Source: Spirochaetota bacterium (lineage in GTDB: Bacteria; Spirochaetota; Spirochaetia; Treponematales; UBA12059). Taken from it: DNA of 33,391 bases. The stretch is taken from the NCBI GenBank assembly GCA_029560805.1, contig JAKQKE010000037.1, positions 1 to 33,391 of the forward strand. The letters are read 5' to 3'. The position numbers were made by a program, and so were the translations under genes. The notes below the pieces were generated by a model. It made no database searches. It had not been told where the DNA came from and saw nothing but the letters and a program-made list of their open reading frames with translations. Shown here piece by piece: positions 8,333-16,680 of this stretch. Position 1 is the stretch's first letter; each line of letters starts with the position of its first letter.

Positions 8333-9696
8333 TGGAAAAAAGTATCCGATTCAATATCCTGGCCCTGGTCGGTCCAGAGACCGCGGGCGTCGTGAGGCGA
8401 GCGGTCGACGAGGTGGGGGGCTGCGACCTGCGCGTCGACGCCGGCGAATCGGCCCTCGTCGCCGTCGAGTCCGGCGATCAGGTGGACCTCGTGTTGCTCG
8501 ACCCGGACGCCGTCTCGATGGCCACGGCCGACGGCATCGCCGTGCTCAAGGCGGCCTGCCCGAGTTGCGAGATCGCCTTGCTACTCGGCGACCACGACAT
8601 TACCATGGACGTGGAGCTGATGCGGCTCGGCGCCTACGATTCGTTGCCGAACCCGCCGGGCGTCGATTCCCTGGCCCTTTTGATACGCGGCCTCATGGAG
8701 AAGAACGAGACCGAGCGCGAGAACCGCGCCATGGTCGAGGCGATGGGGCAAGGCCGTTCCCAGACGATCATCTCCCATAGCCCCGAGATGGAGAAGGTGC
8801 TGTCGATGGCCGCCAGGGCCGCCAAGAGCGACTCGACGGTACTCATAACCGGGGAGAGTGGCACCGGCAAGGAACTGGTGGCCAGGGCCATCCATCTGGC
8901 AGGGCCGCGCAAGCACAAGGCCTTCGTTCCGGTGAACATAGCGGCCCTGCCGGAGAACCTGATCGAGAGCGAGCTGTTCGGTCACGTCAAGGGCGCCTTC
9001 ACCGGCGCGATGGCCGATAGGACGGGGCGATTCGCGCTGGCCGACGGCGGCACGCTGTTCATAGACGAGATAGGCGAGGTTCCGCCGGGCATCCAGGTCA
9101 AGCTCCTGCGCGTGCTGCAGTTCGGCTCGTACGAGCGGGTCGGCGAGAACGCGCCGACCGTCTCCGACGTGCGCATCATCGCCGCGACCAACCGCGACCT
9201 GGAGGCCGAGGTCCGCGCCGGCAGATTCCGCGCCGACCTGTACTATCGCGTCAACGTGGTACCGGTATCGCTGCCAGCCCTGCGCGACCACCGCGCCGAC
9301 ATACCCTATCTCGTCGAGTACTTCATCAAGAAGTACGCGACCAAGAACCGCAAGCCGGTCAGGAGCATCACCGGCGAGGCGATGGCCAGGATCATGCGCT
9401 ATCCCTTCCCGGGCAATGTGCGCGAGCTGGAGAACGTGCTCGAGCGTGGCGTCGTGCTATGCCGCGGCGAGTATTTGACCGAGACGGATATTTTCCTACC
9501 CGAGGAGCCGAACGGGAGTGGCGACGATACGCCGATGCCGCCGGGGGGCTACGACGAGGTGATGAGCGCCTTCGAGCGCGAGTACCTGGGCAAGGTGCTC
9601 GAGCGGAACGCCCATAACAAGAGCGCCGCCGCCCGCGAGCTGGGGATCAACGAGCGGCGCCTCCGCTATCGGCTCAAGGTGCTCGGGATCGAGTAG
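8332..9696 (+). CDS. Sigma-54-dependent activator with degenerate receiver domain
   Basis: The 454-residue protein has an NtrC-like layout: receiver-like domain (1-120), AAA+ activator domain (about 140-375) and Fis-type helix-turn-helix at the C-terminus (KSAAARELGINERRLRYRLK). The AAA+ part is intact: GESGTGKE Walker A, the sigma-54-contacting GAFTGA at 221-226, FIDEIGE Walker B and the FPGNVREL motif. The receiver keeps an Asp at position 57 but has lost the acidic pair (VGPE replaces VDDE), the Thr/Ser (LLLGD) and the Lys (LPNPP, Asn107), so ordinary phosphorylation is unlikely. An AGGGGAGG ribosome site precedes the ATG. Joined to the exporter genes, it may control them or another sigma-54 regulon. 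I saw no clear -24/-12 promoter in the window. Confidence 0.92.
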   Translation: MEKSIRFNILALVGPETAGVVRRAVDEVGGCDLRVDAGESALVAVESGDQVDLVLLDPDAVSMATADGIAVLKAACPSCEIALLLGDHDITMDVELMRLGAYDSLPNPPGVDSLALLIRGLMEKNETERENRAMVEAMGQGRSQTIISHSPEMEKVLSMAARAAKSDSTVLITGESGTGKELVARAIHLAGPRKHKAFVPVNIAALPENLIESELFGHVKGAFTGAMADRTGRFALADGGTLFIDEIGEVPPGIQVKLLRVLQFGSYERVGENAPTVSDVRIIAATNRDLEAEVRAGRFRADLYYRVNVVPVSLPALRDHRADIPYLVEYFIKKYATKNRKPVRSITGEAMARIMRYPFPGNVRELENVLERGVVLCRGEYLTETDIFLPEEPNGSGDDTPMPPGGYDEVMSAFEREYLGKVLERNAHNKSAAARELGINERRLRYRLKVLGIE

Positions 9697-9710
9697 GGGC
9701 TCGGCGAGAG

Positions 9711-10262
9711 CTAGAAGCCGCCGAGGAACTCCGAGCGCAGGATCTCCTCGTAGGAGCGTACGGCGCTCCCGGCGGCCTTGAGCTCGTTGAAGACCGCGAG
9801 GTCGATGTACTTGACGGCGAGCGGCCGCTCGACCGACAGCCTGGTCGCTCCGTCCTCCCAGACGCTCTCGCTCGGGGACAGCGAGTCGGGCTTGCCATAC
9901 TTACCCGCCAGCGTGGTGAAGACCGAGTAGTGGTCCATCTCGCGCTCGTTCAGGGCCATGATCATCACGAACAGCCGACCTCCGTAGAACTGGAAGAAGG
10001 CGCGCCTGACGAAGGATACGCCGGCGACCTCGATCAGGCTCTCGTCCGGCCTCGGAAGGAGGCTCACGTCCGGGTCGCCGCGGTACGCGAACAGGCCGTC
10101 GGCGGCCAGCGCGGCCTTGACCTCGTCCATGCTCATGCCAAGCTCGATGCCCCTGAAGGAACGCGGCACGGCCGCCTCGCCCGACGGAGTGGCCTGGGCG
10201 AAGGCCGAGCCTGCGGCCGCCATCAGGGCTACTATCGCTGCGAATAGGGTGGCTCGTCTCAT
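9711..10262 (-). CDS. Exported protein of unknown function
   Basis: A 183-residue protein with a signal peptide (MRRATLFAAIVALMAAAGSAFAQA). The mature part has a short conserved-looking module, FRGIELGMSMDEVKAAL, that resembles the 'GI.LGMS.eeV...L' repeat seen in many small periplasmic proteins, followed by a beta-rich region (FFQFYGGRLFVMIMAL) and ALNEREMDHYSVFTTLAGKYGKP. No catalytic motif is recognised. The start has a GAGGAG ribosome site eight bases upstream and lies 13 bases after the cyclic-nucleotide-binding gene, so it is the third gene of the channel operon. A link to the channel is inference from position only. Confidence 0.85.
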   Translation of the reverse strand: MRRATLFAAIVALMAAAGSAFAQATPSGEAAVPRSFRGIELGMSMDEVKAALAADGLFAYRGDPDVSLLPRPDESLIEVAGVSFVRRAFFQFYGGRLFVMIMALNEREMDHYSVFTTLAGKYGKPDSLSPSESVWEDGATRLSVERPLAVKYIDLAVFNELKAAGSAVRSYEEILRSEFLGGF

Positions 10263-10275
10263 CGCGGACTCCTCG

Positions 10276-10782
10276 TTACCTGGATAGCGCTATCGAGAGG
10301 GCCGTCGACAGCTTGAGCACGTCGTCGTTACCCTTGCGGACCCGCGAAGCGAGCATGACGGCGATGCGGCGGGTAAGCTCCAGCCCGAGCCGCGGGTCGC
10401 GAGCGCAGATCGCCTCGAACGAGCGCCTGGTCACCTCGAAGAGCACGCAGTCGCTGGCCGCGCCGACCGTCGCGCTGCGCGGCTCGTCGCTGAACATCGA
10501 CATCTCGCCGAAGACCGGCGCGGTGCCGGCCCTGAGCCTGGTCATGGATTTCTCCGCGTGGCCGAAGCCCTTGCCGGAGATCTTGAGCGTCAGATCCTTC
10601 GTCACGTCGACGTCGCCCTCGAGGAACAGGTACATGGTATCCGATTTCTCGCCCTCGTGCATCACCGTCTCGCCCGCCTTGAAGCGCACGAAGCTACCGG
10701 AGGCCAGTACGAGGGCGACAGCGTCGGAGGATAGTCCGTCGAGGAGTGAGGTCCTGCGCAGTAGTTCGGCGTCCTTAGCCAT
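10276..10782 (-). CDS. Cyclic nucleotide-binding domain protein
   Basis: The 168-residue protein is almost entirely one cNMP-binding domain: the N-terminal LLDGLSSDAVALVL, the beta-roll start FKAGETVMHEGEKSDTMYLF, and a phosphate-binding cassette FGEMSMFSDEPRSATV (91-106) with the FGE glutamate and Arg102 that contact the cyclic phosphate and ribose in CAP-type domains. No DNA-binding, kinase or membrane domain follows, only a helical tail. It therefore looks like a free-standing cAMP/cGMP sensor. The gene overlaps the K+ channel gene upstream by eight bases (10775-10782), which argues for coupled synthesis and possibly a regulatory-subunit role for the channel. Confidence 0.9.
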   Translation of the reverse strand: MAKDAELLRRTSLLDGLSSDAVALVLASGSFVRFKAGETVMHEGEKSDTMYLFLEGDVDVTKDLTLKISGKGFGHAEKSMTRLRAGTAPVFGEMSMFSDEPRSATVGAASDCVLFEVTRRSFEAICARDPRLGLELTRRIAVMLASRVRKGNDDVLKLSTALSIALSR

Positions 10783-11806
10783 GGGTGACGCTTCCGCCGA
10801 CGACGAAGGCCACGTCGGTGCCGCCGATCACGTAGTCGGGGCCTGGCGCGAGGCGGGCCTTGCCCGCGGGCTTGTCGCCAGAGCCTAGATCTATCGCCGC
10901 CTCGGCGAATTTGCGCTTGATGAAGTCGTCGATGGCGCCGGAGCTGTCGGAGAGGAAGCCGGTGAACTCCCCGTGGAGCACCACGTCGTCGACCTCGGCC
11001 CGCCTGAGGTGCTGCTCGCTCTCCGCCTTGAGTATGGCGGCGCGCACGGCGACGTCCCTGGCTATCGACTTGACGGCCAGGGCCGCGAGTCTCGTGCGTT
11101 CGTCGGCGTTGGCTTCCCCGGAACCGCCCGATTCGTCGGGCAGGAGTATGCACGAGCGGCACTGCTGGACCGAGGCTTTGCGGAGCACCGACTCCAGGGT
11201 ATGGTCGCCGCGGACGAACCTGAGGTCCACGTCCGGGTGGGCCGACCTGATGGCGTCGAAGCGCTCGGGCTCGAGCCCGTTGATCAGCACTATGGGCGCG
11301 CCGCGAGACTCGGCCTCGAGTCCATCGAGCACCGCGTCGGCATGGACGTTCCAGCCACAGACGACGAAATGCCCCTTGAGCCGTATGTCCTGCAAGCCCT
11401 TGCCCTCCCTGATGCGGCGCTCGACGAAGATCGAGGCCACGGTACCCGAGACGATGGCGCTCAGCACGAAGCCGCCTATCATGAACGCCATCGCCGCCGC
11501 CTTGCCGAGGGCGCTCGCCGGGTACGTGTCTCCATAGCCTACGGTCGCCAGCGTCACGACCGCCCACCACAGACCGTCAATCGGTGTCGAGATGCCGCCG
11601 GCCGGATCGGTGCGCTCCATGGCCCATACGATCAGGCCGAAGGCGACGATGGCGCCGAAGAAGGCGGCGAACAGGGAGACGAGGCCGGAGCGGCTCGTCT
11701 CCCTGGCGACGCGGCGTAGCGACGCTACGAGGGTAGGCGCCGTGAGCCGCGTCCCGCCGCGCCTGGCCGATTCGCGCGCCGCGTCGATCTTCGTGGTGGT
11801 ACTCAT
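10775..11806 (-). CDS. MthK-like potassium channel with RCK domain
   Basis: About 343 residues. Two membrane helices (about 41-62 and 101-124) flank a pore loop with selectivity filter TVGYGD (88-93). The cytoplasmic part is an RCK/TrkA-N domain beginning GHFVVCGWN, close to the 'VICGWS' form of MthK rather than a classical GxGxxG, followed by a TrkA-C-like segment. Such channels pass K+ and are gated by Ca2+, nucleotides or NAD(H). Both GTG (11809) and ATG (11806) are possible starts. The ribosome site is a near-perfect anti-16S match, GAGGAGGTGAT, that runs into the ATG itself, an unusually tight spacing. First gene of a three-gene operon with the CNBD protein and an exported protein. Confidence 0.92.
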   Translation of the reverse strand: MSTTTKIDAARESARRGGTRLTAPTLVASLRRVARETSRSGLVSLFAAFFGAIVAFGLIVWAMERTDPAGGISTPIDGLWWAVVTLATVGYGDTYPASALGKAAAMAFMIGGFVLSAIVSGTVASIFVERRIREGKGLQDIRLKGHFVVCGWNVHADAVLDGLEAESRGAPIVLINGLEPERFDAIRSAHPDVDLRFVRGDHTLESVLRKASVQQCRSCILLPDESGGSGEANADERTRLAALAVKSIARDVAVRAAILKAESEQHLRRAEVDDVVLHGEFTGFLSDSSGAIDDFIKRKFAEAAIDLGSGDKPAGKARLAPGPDYVIGGTDVAFVVGGSVTHG

Positions 11807-11923
11807 CACCTCCTCAATATCGGCAGGAGGCCGTTGCCCGATGAGCCGCCATGTCGGCAGGAGCGGCGCGGGTCCCTTGCATTACCCCGGAGACGCGTAT
11901 AGGCTTCCGTTCTCGGAGGTCGC

Positions 11924-12745
11924 GTGGATACAGAGTTCGATCCTATAGCGGAGCCGCGCGTGGTCTACGAAGGCGACGGTGTGATCGTGGTCGCCAAGCC
12001 ATCCGGCATGCACTGCGCTCCGGCCGGGCGGCTCGCTCCGGCCGGCCCTGGCTCTACTCTCAGCGACTGGCTGTTCGAGCGCTATCCCATGGCGGCCGCG
12101 GTGGCGGGCCGGGGTAGGGGCGAGGGTGGGCTACTGCATCGGCTCGACGGCGCCACCTCGGGTCTCGTGGCGTTCGCGACCGACGACGGGAGCTTCGCCG
12201 CGATGAGCGCCGCGGCGGCGCGCGGCGCCTTCGTCAAGACCTATCGCGCGCTATGCCTCCCGGCTCCGGTCGGCCTCGCCGGTTCGCGGCCGGAGCTGTA
12301 CGCGCCGCCTGGAGCCGATCCTGACCGTTGGCGCTCCTGCCTGCTCCGAGGCGACGCCCCGGCCCTGGCGTCGATGCTGGCCGGCGCGTCGATCGAGAGC
12401 CGCTTCAGGCCCTATGGCCCGGGAGCGGCCCGCGTCGCCTGCGCGACGATCGGGCCCGGGCCAGCGTCTCGCGCCAAGGACTGGACTCGCGACTCGTACC
12501 TCAGCGACGTCGTAACCGCTCGGCCGTTCTCGTCGGGGCTCCTGGTCGAGGTACGGCTCGCGCGCGGCTTCAGGCACCAGATCCGCGCGCATATGGCCTG
12601 GCTTGGACTGCCGCTCGAGGGCGACGACCTATACGGCGACGGCGGGAACCGGGCCGCCGAGCTACGGCTCCGGGCCTTCAGGCTGTCGTTCCCGTCGCCC
12701 CGAGGCTCGGGGCCCGTCGTCGTCGAGCTAACGGAGCCTTGCTAA
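11924..12745 (+). CDS. RluA-family RNA pseudouridine synthase
   Basis: A 273-residue protein with the RluA core: VVYEGDGVIVVAKPSGM, the catalytic motif HRLDGATSGL with Asp75, FVKTYRALC, and near the C-terminus VEVRLARGFRHQIRAHMAWLG, a hallmark of the family. It isomerises uridine to pseudouridine in rRNA or tRNA; which site cannot be told. There is no S4 domain, so it is of the short RluA/RluC-like type. The GTG start at 11924 has a CGGAGGT ribosome site at 11914-11920. The 118 bases between it and the divergent channel gene hold no promoter I would commit to; TTGCAT (11877) and TATAGG (11898) are 15 bases apart. Confidence 0.92.
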   Translation: MDTEFDPIAEPRVVYEGDGVIVVAKPSGMHCAPAGRLAPAGPGSTLSDWLFERYPMAAAVAGRGRGEGGLLHRLDGATSGLVAFATDDGSFAAMSAAAARGAFVKTYRALCLPAPVGLAGSRPELYAPPGADPDRWRSCLLRGDAPALASMLAGASIESRFRPYGPGAARVACATIGPGPASRAKDWTRDSYLSDVVTARPFSSGLLVEVRLARGFRHQIRAHMAWLGLPLEGDDLYGDGGNRAAELRLRAFRLSFPSPRGSGPVVVELTEPC

Positions 12746-12774
12746 TACGCCATTCGCCGGATAGGATTACGGAT
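12739..12774 (+). promoter_or_regulatory. Weak candidate promoter before the 572-residue unknown gene
   Basis: TTGCTA (12739-12744), 17 bases, then TAGGAT (12762-12767) with seven bases to the ATG. The AGGA inside this -10 could alternatively act as a ribosome site eight bases from the start, so either reading is possible. Confidence 0.25.
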
Positions 12775-14493
12775 ATGGCCAGCGCATCGACGTTCGAAGC
12801 CCTCGTCCTCGATCTCAGCCCCTCGGAGCGCTCGGAGATGCTCGAGCGGCTCCAGCGCTCGTGCACGGTCTCGACCGAGCCGCTGTTCGAGCGGGGACAC
12901 CTCCAGGAGCCGCGCATCGATTACCGGGCCGCCTATAGTGAGCTGGGCTTGGTGACGCGCATCATTATCACCCTGCGGTCGATCTTCGGCGGCGGCAGCA
13001 AGGAAGACCTCGTCAAGGAACGCTTCCTCAAGGCCATAGTCAAACGCGTCGAGTCGACGAGCGCGGGGTTGATCGACGCGAAGCGGCGCGTGCTCCAGGA
13101 AGCCTTCTATCGGGAGCTCGCGACCCTCAGGCAGGCTGCCAGGTACTTCTACGACCTCCTCGATCGCACTCTCGAGAAGAACCGAGCGCCGTTCTTCGCG
13201 TTCCTCGCGTCCCTGGAGTTCGAGGAGATACACCGGGAGCTATCGACCGACGCGGACCCGTATCTCGTCGCCGAGCAGAACTCGACCATGCTCGACTCCG
13301 ACGTGCGCATAGCGGTCCTCGCGGCGATGGAGTCCGCGCTCGGCCGCATCGATGAGGATAAGCGCCGCCTGATGTACAAGGACGTGCGCAATCTCCACGT
13401 GCTCAAGAGCCTTTCGAGCTTCCTGTTCGATCGCATGCTCGCGGCGTTTCAGACCAATGTCTCCGGGCTCAAGGAGCTGTCGATGTACGCGGCCGCCGAG
13501 CAGCTCGCGGAGCTCGCGGCGATACTCTGCTCGCTGGACCAGCCGCCCTCGGCCCGGTTGATGGAAGCGATCCTAGGCTTCGAGCTGAACGACGACGTTG
13601 GCCGGGAGGGCTTCGACCTCGACGAGGCGGTTACAACCGAGCTCGCCAGCGCCGAAAAGGCCCTCGCGGCCATTCGCGGCTTCAACGCGAGGGTGCCCAT
13701 CGAGGACATCCTCAAGGTCGCCAACGAAGACCCGAACTGGCAGTGCGCGACCACGGGCGGCGGCGAGGACTGGTTCGCCATCTTCAAGTCGTATTGGCGC
13801 GAGCGGATCGACCGCCGATACCAATGCTTCTCCGCGGAGCGGCGTATCGCCCAGCTCGATTCCGATATCCAGGCCCTCGTCGGCAGGGACGCCCCGACCT
13901 GGTTCCAGTACCTGTCCGAGTCCGGCGGCGAGCGGATCCCGCCGATGCGCTACGCGAGGGCGCTACGCTTCCTCGAGGCGTTCTACCATCATACCTTCCT
14001 GAGCGACATCAACAAGTCGCTCAAGCTGGTGCTGCTCGAGGGTGAATTCTACAAGCGCGACAATAGGCTCGACTTCACCGACGCGTACAACGAGATCCTG
14101 CAGATTGGCGATGGTCTCAAACGCCTGGACTCGAGGCTGTCGCCGGACGGGGAGCTCGGCGGCGCCTACGGCCAGGCGCGCACGGAGCTGTCGTCGGTGC
14201 AGATCAAGCGCCGTAAGATAGACTCCGCCGTCAAGGCGGCGGACACCGAGGCGGAGGCCTTGCTGTCCAAGTCGGCGGACGCGATGAGGCGCATGAATGA
14301 GATCCTCAAAGCCATCCTCTCCCGGGAGACCCGCGGGCGCTACGACTCGCTATCGAACCTCGGCCGCATCGAGGGCAAGGCGAACAAGGAGTTCCAGAAG
14401 AGCCTTGAATCTTCCAAGGACAAGCTCGAGAAGGCGAACTTCCTGCTTTCGGAACTGATCAAGACGGCTGTCGGCGGCCTGGATCAAGCGTGA
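12775..14493 (+). CDS. Large unknown protein, probably a spirochaete-restricted family (DUF5312-like)
   Basis: Started at the ATG 12775 the product is 572 residues; a longer reading in the same frame runs back through the pseudouridine synthase gene and is not credible. It begins MASASTFEALVLDLSPSERSEMLERL, is soluble and mostly helical, has a basic segment after FGGGSKEDLVKERFLKAIVKRV, and ends in a coiled-coil-prone region (VQIKRRKIDSAVKAADTEAE, FQKSLESSKDKLEKANFLL). I think it belongs to a family found in Treponema and relatives (DUF5312) but could not verify this. No catalytic motif, signal peptide or membrane segment is visible. It overlaps the pgeF start as GTGA (14490-14493). Confidence 0.85.
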   Translation: MASASTFEALVLDLSPSERSEMLERLQRSCTVSTEPLFERGHLQEPRIDYRAAYSELGLVTRIIITLRSIFGGGSKEDLVKERFLKAIVKRVESTSAGLIDAKRRVLQEAFYRELATLRQAARYFYDLLDRTLEKNRAPFFAFLASLEFEEIHRELSTDADPYLVAEQNSTMLDSDVRIAVLAAMESALGRIDEDKRRLMYKDVRNLHVLKSLSSFLFDRMLAAFQTNVSGLKELSMYAAAEQLAELAAILCSLDQPPSARLMEAILGFELNDDVGREGFDLDEAVTTELASAEKALAAIRGFNARVPIEDILKVANEDPNWQCATTGGGEDWFAIFKSYWRERIDRRYQCFSAERRIAQLDSDIQALVGRDAPTWFQYLSESGGERIPPMRYARALRFLEAFYHHTFLSDINKSLKLVLLEGEFYKRDNRLDFTDAYNEILQIGDGLKRLDSRLSPDGELGGAYGQARTELSSVQIKRRKIDSAVKAADTEAEALLSKSADAMRRMNEILKAILSRETRGRYDSLSNLGRIEGKANKEFQKSLESSKDKLEKANFLLSELIKTAVGGLDQA

Positions 14494-15233
14494 ACGCACT
14501 CGGGACGACCGGAGCCTGCTCCGAGGCGCTACACCTACCGCTCCGCGGCGCGAACGCCCCTGTTGCCGTTATGAGCCTGGCGGCCGCAGGCGACATGGGC
14601 TTCGGCGACGACGGCAACCGTTCGAGGCGACGAGCCTGGCTGGCCGCGCGGGGCTTCGATCCCGGGGCGGCCGCGTCGGTCGACTTGGTGCACTCGAGGA
14701 CGGTGCTCGAGGCCCTCGAGCCGTCGGGCCAAGTCGGCCGCGAGGCGGACGGCCTCGTGACTAGCGGTGCCGGTCCCGTCCGCGTCCTCGTGATGACGGT
14801 CGCCGACTGCATGCCGATCTTCGTTTACGACCGGGACTCGGGCGCCTTCGGGCTCCTCCATTCTGGCTGGAAGGGGACGGGCATCCTGGCCGAGGCGGTC
14901 CGGCTCATGGGGCGGCTCTACGGTTCCAGGCCCGGGAGCCTGAGCGTCGCCTTCGGACCATGCATCGGTTCGTGTTGCTACGTGGTCGACGAGGCCCGGG
15001 CTCGCGCCTTCGAGTCGGAATTCGGCTCTACAGCGGTCGATAGGCCGGACGGAAGGCCCCGGCTGAACCTCGTCGAGGCGAACCGGGCGCTGGCCGACGC
15101 GCTCGGGCTGGTCGACCCATCGATCGCCGGCGACTGTACCTGTTGCGACGGCCGCTTCGGCTCCTTCAGGCGGCAGGGACCGTCGTCGTTCACCAGGATG
15201 GCCGTGGCCATCGGGCATACGGAGTCGGTATGA
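14490..15233 (+). CDS. pgeF: PgeF/YfiH peptidoglycan-editing or purine nucleoside-acting multicopper-oxidase-like protein
   Basis: The 247-residue protein matches the YfiH family (once called laccase domain). The metal-site residues are visible: His68 in DLVHSRTV, Cys107 in TVADCMPIFVYD and His124 in LLHSGWKGT, plus the GPCIGSCCYVV segment and the C-terminal DCTCCDGRFGSFRRQG. Family members have been shown to act on purine nucleosides (adenosine deaminase/phosphorylase activity), and E. coli PgeF is linked to correct amino-acid use in peptidoglycan. The start is GTG overlapping the stop of the previous gene, and its own stop overlaps the OmpA gene start as ATGA (15230-15233). Placement before an OmpA-type peptidoglycan-binding gene fits a cell-wall theme. 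Confidence 0.92.
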   Translation: MNALGTTGACSEALHLPLRGANAPVAVMSLAAAGDMGFGDDGNRSRRRAWLAARGFDPGAAASVDLVHSRTVLEALEPSGQVGREADGLVTSGAGPVRVLVMTVADCMPIFVYDRDSGAFGLLHSGWKGTGILAEAVRLMGRLYGSRPGSLSVAFGPCIGSCCYVVDEARARAFESEFGSTAVDRPDGRPRLNLVEANRALADALGLVDPSIAGDCTCCDGRFGSFRRQGPSSFTRMAVAIGHTESV

Positions 15234-16672
15234 CCGCAACCCGCGGCCTCAGATGCGCGATACGCGTTCATAGATGCGTGTCGCGCGGTCTCGCGTGCGC
15301 TCTGGCGCTATCGGCCGCCTGTGTCGCGCAGGCTCAAGCTGGCCTCACGCCCTTCAACCCGCCCGAGGGTCGAGTCATCGTCACCGAGCGATCGGACTTC
15401 TCGCGCTACGAGGACGGCCGCTACGTCGGACATGCCTACCGGGAGGCGAGGCTCGACCTGTCGCTGACCAGGACCGCCGAGGGCCTGGCCCGCTACTCGG
15501 GCGAGGCCCTCGTACTCGAGGAGACGATGCGCGATGAGAGGGCGGTGGCCAGGCGCCTCGACGAGGCCGTGCCGGTTGAGTTCACCGCCGGGCCGGACGG
15601 TACGCTACGCTTCTCGGTCGACCGAGGCTATCCGATACTCCGCGGAGTGCCGACCTCGCCACCCGAGGACGTGGCCATAGGCGGCCGCTGGACTGGCTAT
15701 GGCTCGGTCGTCGTCAGGCCACGGCCCGGCCATAGCGCGACGAGGGTGCGGGTGCTCGTCGAGTACGAGTATCGAGGCCCCACGAACTACGCCGGTCGCG
15801 CCGCCGAGGCGATCAGGGCGCGCTACGCCGTCCGATACGACGGGCGCGATCCCTCGGGCGACCCGGACATGAGCGGCGCCACCGGCGGCCGTACCGTCGA
15901 TATCGTCATCGACGCCGAGGACGGCTCCACGCTGTTCATCCGCGAGACGATCGATGAGAGCTATACCTATCGAACGTATCCGACCGTCAGGCTCAAGGGT
16001 TTCATCCTGCATTTCCATCGCGGCAGCTTACCCGGGGACCGGGATCGGGTCGTCGCGACGATCACCGGCGCGCCCTTGTCGTCGCCATCGTCAGCGCCAC
16101 CGTCAGCGTCCGCCGGCGCAACCGGGACGCCGTCGGCCGGAGCCACCGGGACACCGTCGGCGTCCGCCGGTGCCACCGGGACGCCGACGGCCAGAGCCTC
16201 GCCAGGCTCGTCGGCGCCAGGCTCGTCGGCGCCAGGAACCGGAGTGCCTGTACCGGGCGGCGCCGTCACGGCGAGCCCGTCGCCAGCGAGCCAGCCTGGA
16301 GGGGCGTTCGAGCTGGCCCGGGGCGAGCGAGGCGTCGTGATGTTGCTGTACGACCTGCGCTTCGTGGCCGACGGCGACGAGCTGCTCGCCTCCGAGCGCG
16401 GCCGACTGGACGCGATAGCCGAGGCGCTCGGACGCCTACCCGATCGTACCTTCCTCGTCGAGGGTCATACCGCCGACCTTGGCAAGCCGGCCGGCCAGTA
16501 CGAGCTTTCGGAGCGGAGGGCCAGGCGCATCGTCGACGAACTGGCCGCGCGGGGCATCCCGGAGAATCGGTTCGTCTATCGCGGGCTCGGTGCCGATCGG
16601 CCCATCGCGCCGAATGACAGCGAGGCCAACCGCGCGCGCAATCGCAGGGTCGAGATAACGATTCTCGACTGA
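15230..16672 (+). CDS. OmpA-domain peptidoglycan-binding exported protein with low-complexity linker
   Basis: Started at the ATG overlapping the pgeF stop, the protein is 480 residues. A signal peptide ends near AACVAQAQA. Residues about 30-280 form a beta-rich domain with VIVTERSDFSRYEDGRYVGH that I do not recognise. Residues about 284-355 are a Ser/Ala/Gly/Thr/Pro linker with near-exact repeats. The C-terminal 110 residues are an OmpA-like domain: LRFVADGDEL, VEGHTADLG, LSERRARRIVDEL and NRARNRRVEI, with the Asp and Arg used to hold diaminopimelate. It should be exported and bind peptidoglycan non-covalently. No outer-membrane barrel is evident; the linker suggests a tether between the wall and another structure. 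Confidence 0.9.
   Translation: MTATRGLRCAIRVHRCVSRGLACALALSAACVAQAQAGLTPFNPPEGRVIVTERSDFSRYEDGRYVGHAYREARLDLSLTRTAEGLARYSGEALVLEETMRDERAVARRLDEAVPVEFTAGPDGTLRFSVDRGYPILRGVPTSPPEDVAIGGRWTGYGSVVVRPRPGHSATRVRVLVEYEYRGPTNYAGRAAEAIRARYAVRYDGRDPSGDPDMSGATGGRTVDIVIDAEDGSTLFIRETIDESYTYRTYPTVRLKGFILHFHRGSLPGDRDRVVATITGAPLSSPSSAPPSASAGATGTPSAGATGTPSASAGATGTPTARASPGSSAPGSSAPGTGVPVPGGAVTASPSPASQPGGAFELARGERGVVMLLYDLRFVADGDELLASERGRLDAIAEALGRLPDRTFLVEGHTADLGKPAGQYELSERRARRIVDELAARGIPENRFVYRGLGADRPIAPNDSEANRARNRRVEITILD
16105..16235 (+). repeat. In-frame short tandem repeats encoding the OmpA-protein linker
   Basis: Three near-identical units encode (SAS)AGATGTP (for example at 16109-16134, 16136-16155 and 16160-16186) and are followed by two copies of a 15-base unit encoding SSAPG (about 16207-16236). 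The repeats keep the reading frame and should allow length changes of the linker by slippage. Confidence 0.7.
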
Positions 16673-16680
16673 GGGTAGGC

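Noticed and set aside
9700-9725. Terminator between the sigma-54 activator and the convergent exported-protein gene
   Set aside because: CTCGGCG and CGCCGAG can pair, but the stem is short, the loop long, there is no T-run and it overlaps coding sequence.
12328-12774. An upstream extension of the 572-residue unknown protein
   Set aside because: It overlaps most of the pseudouridine synthase gene and is Arg/Pro-rich; the ATG at 12775 is the credible start.
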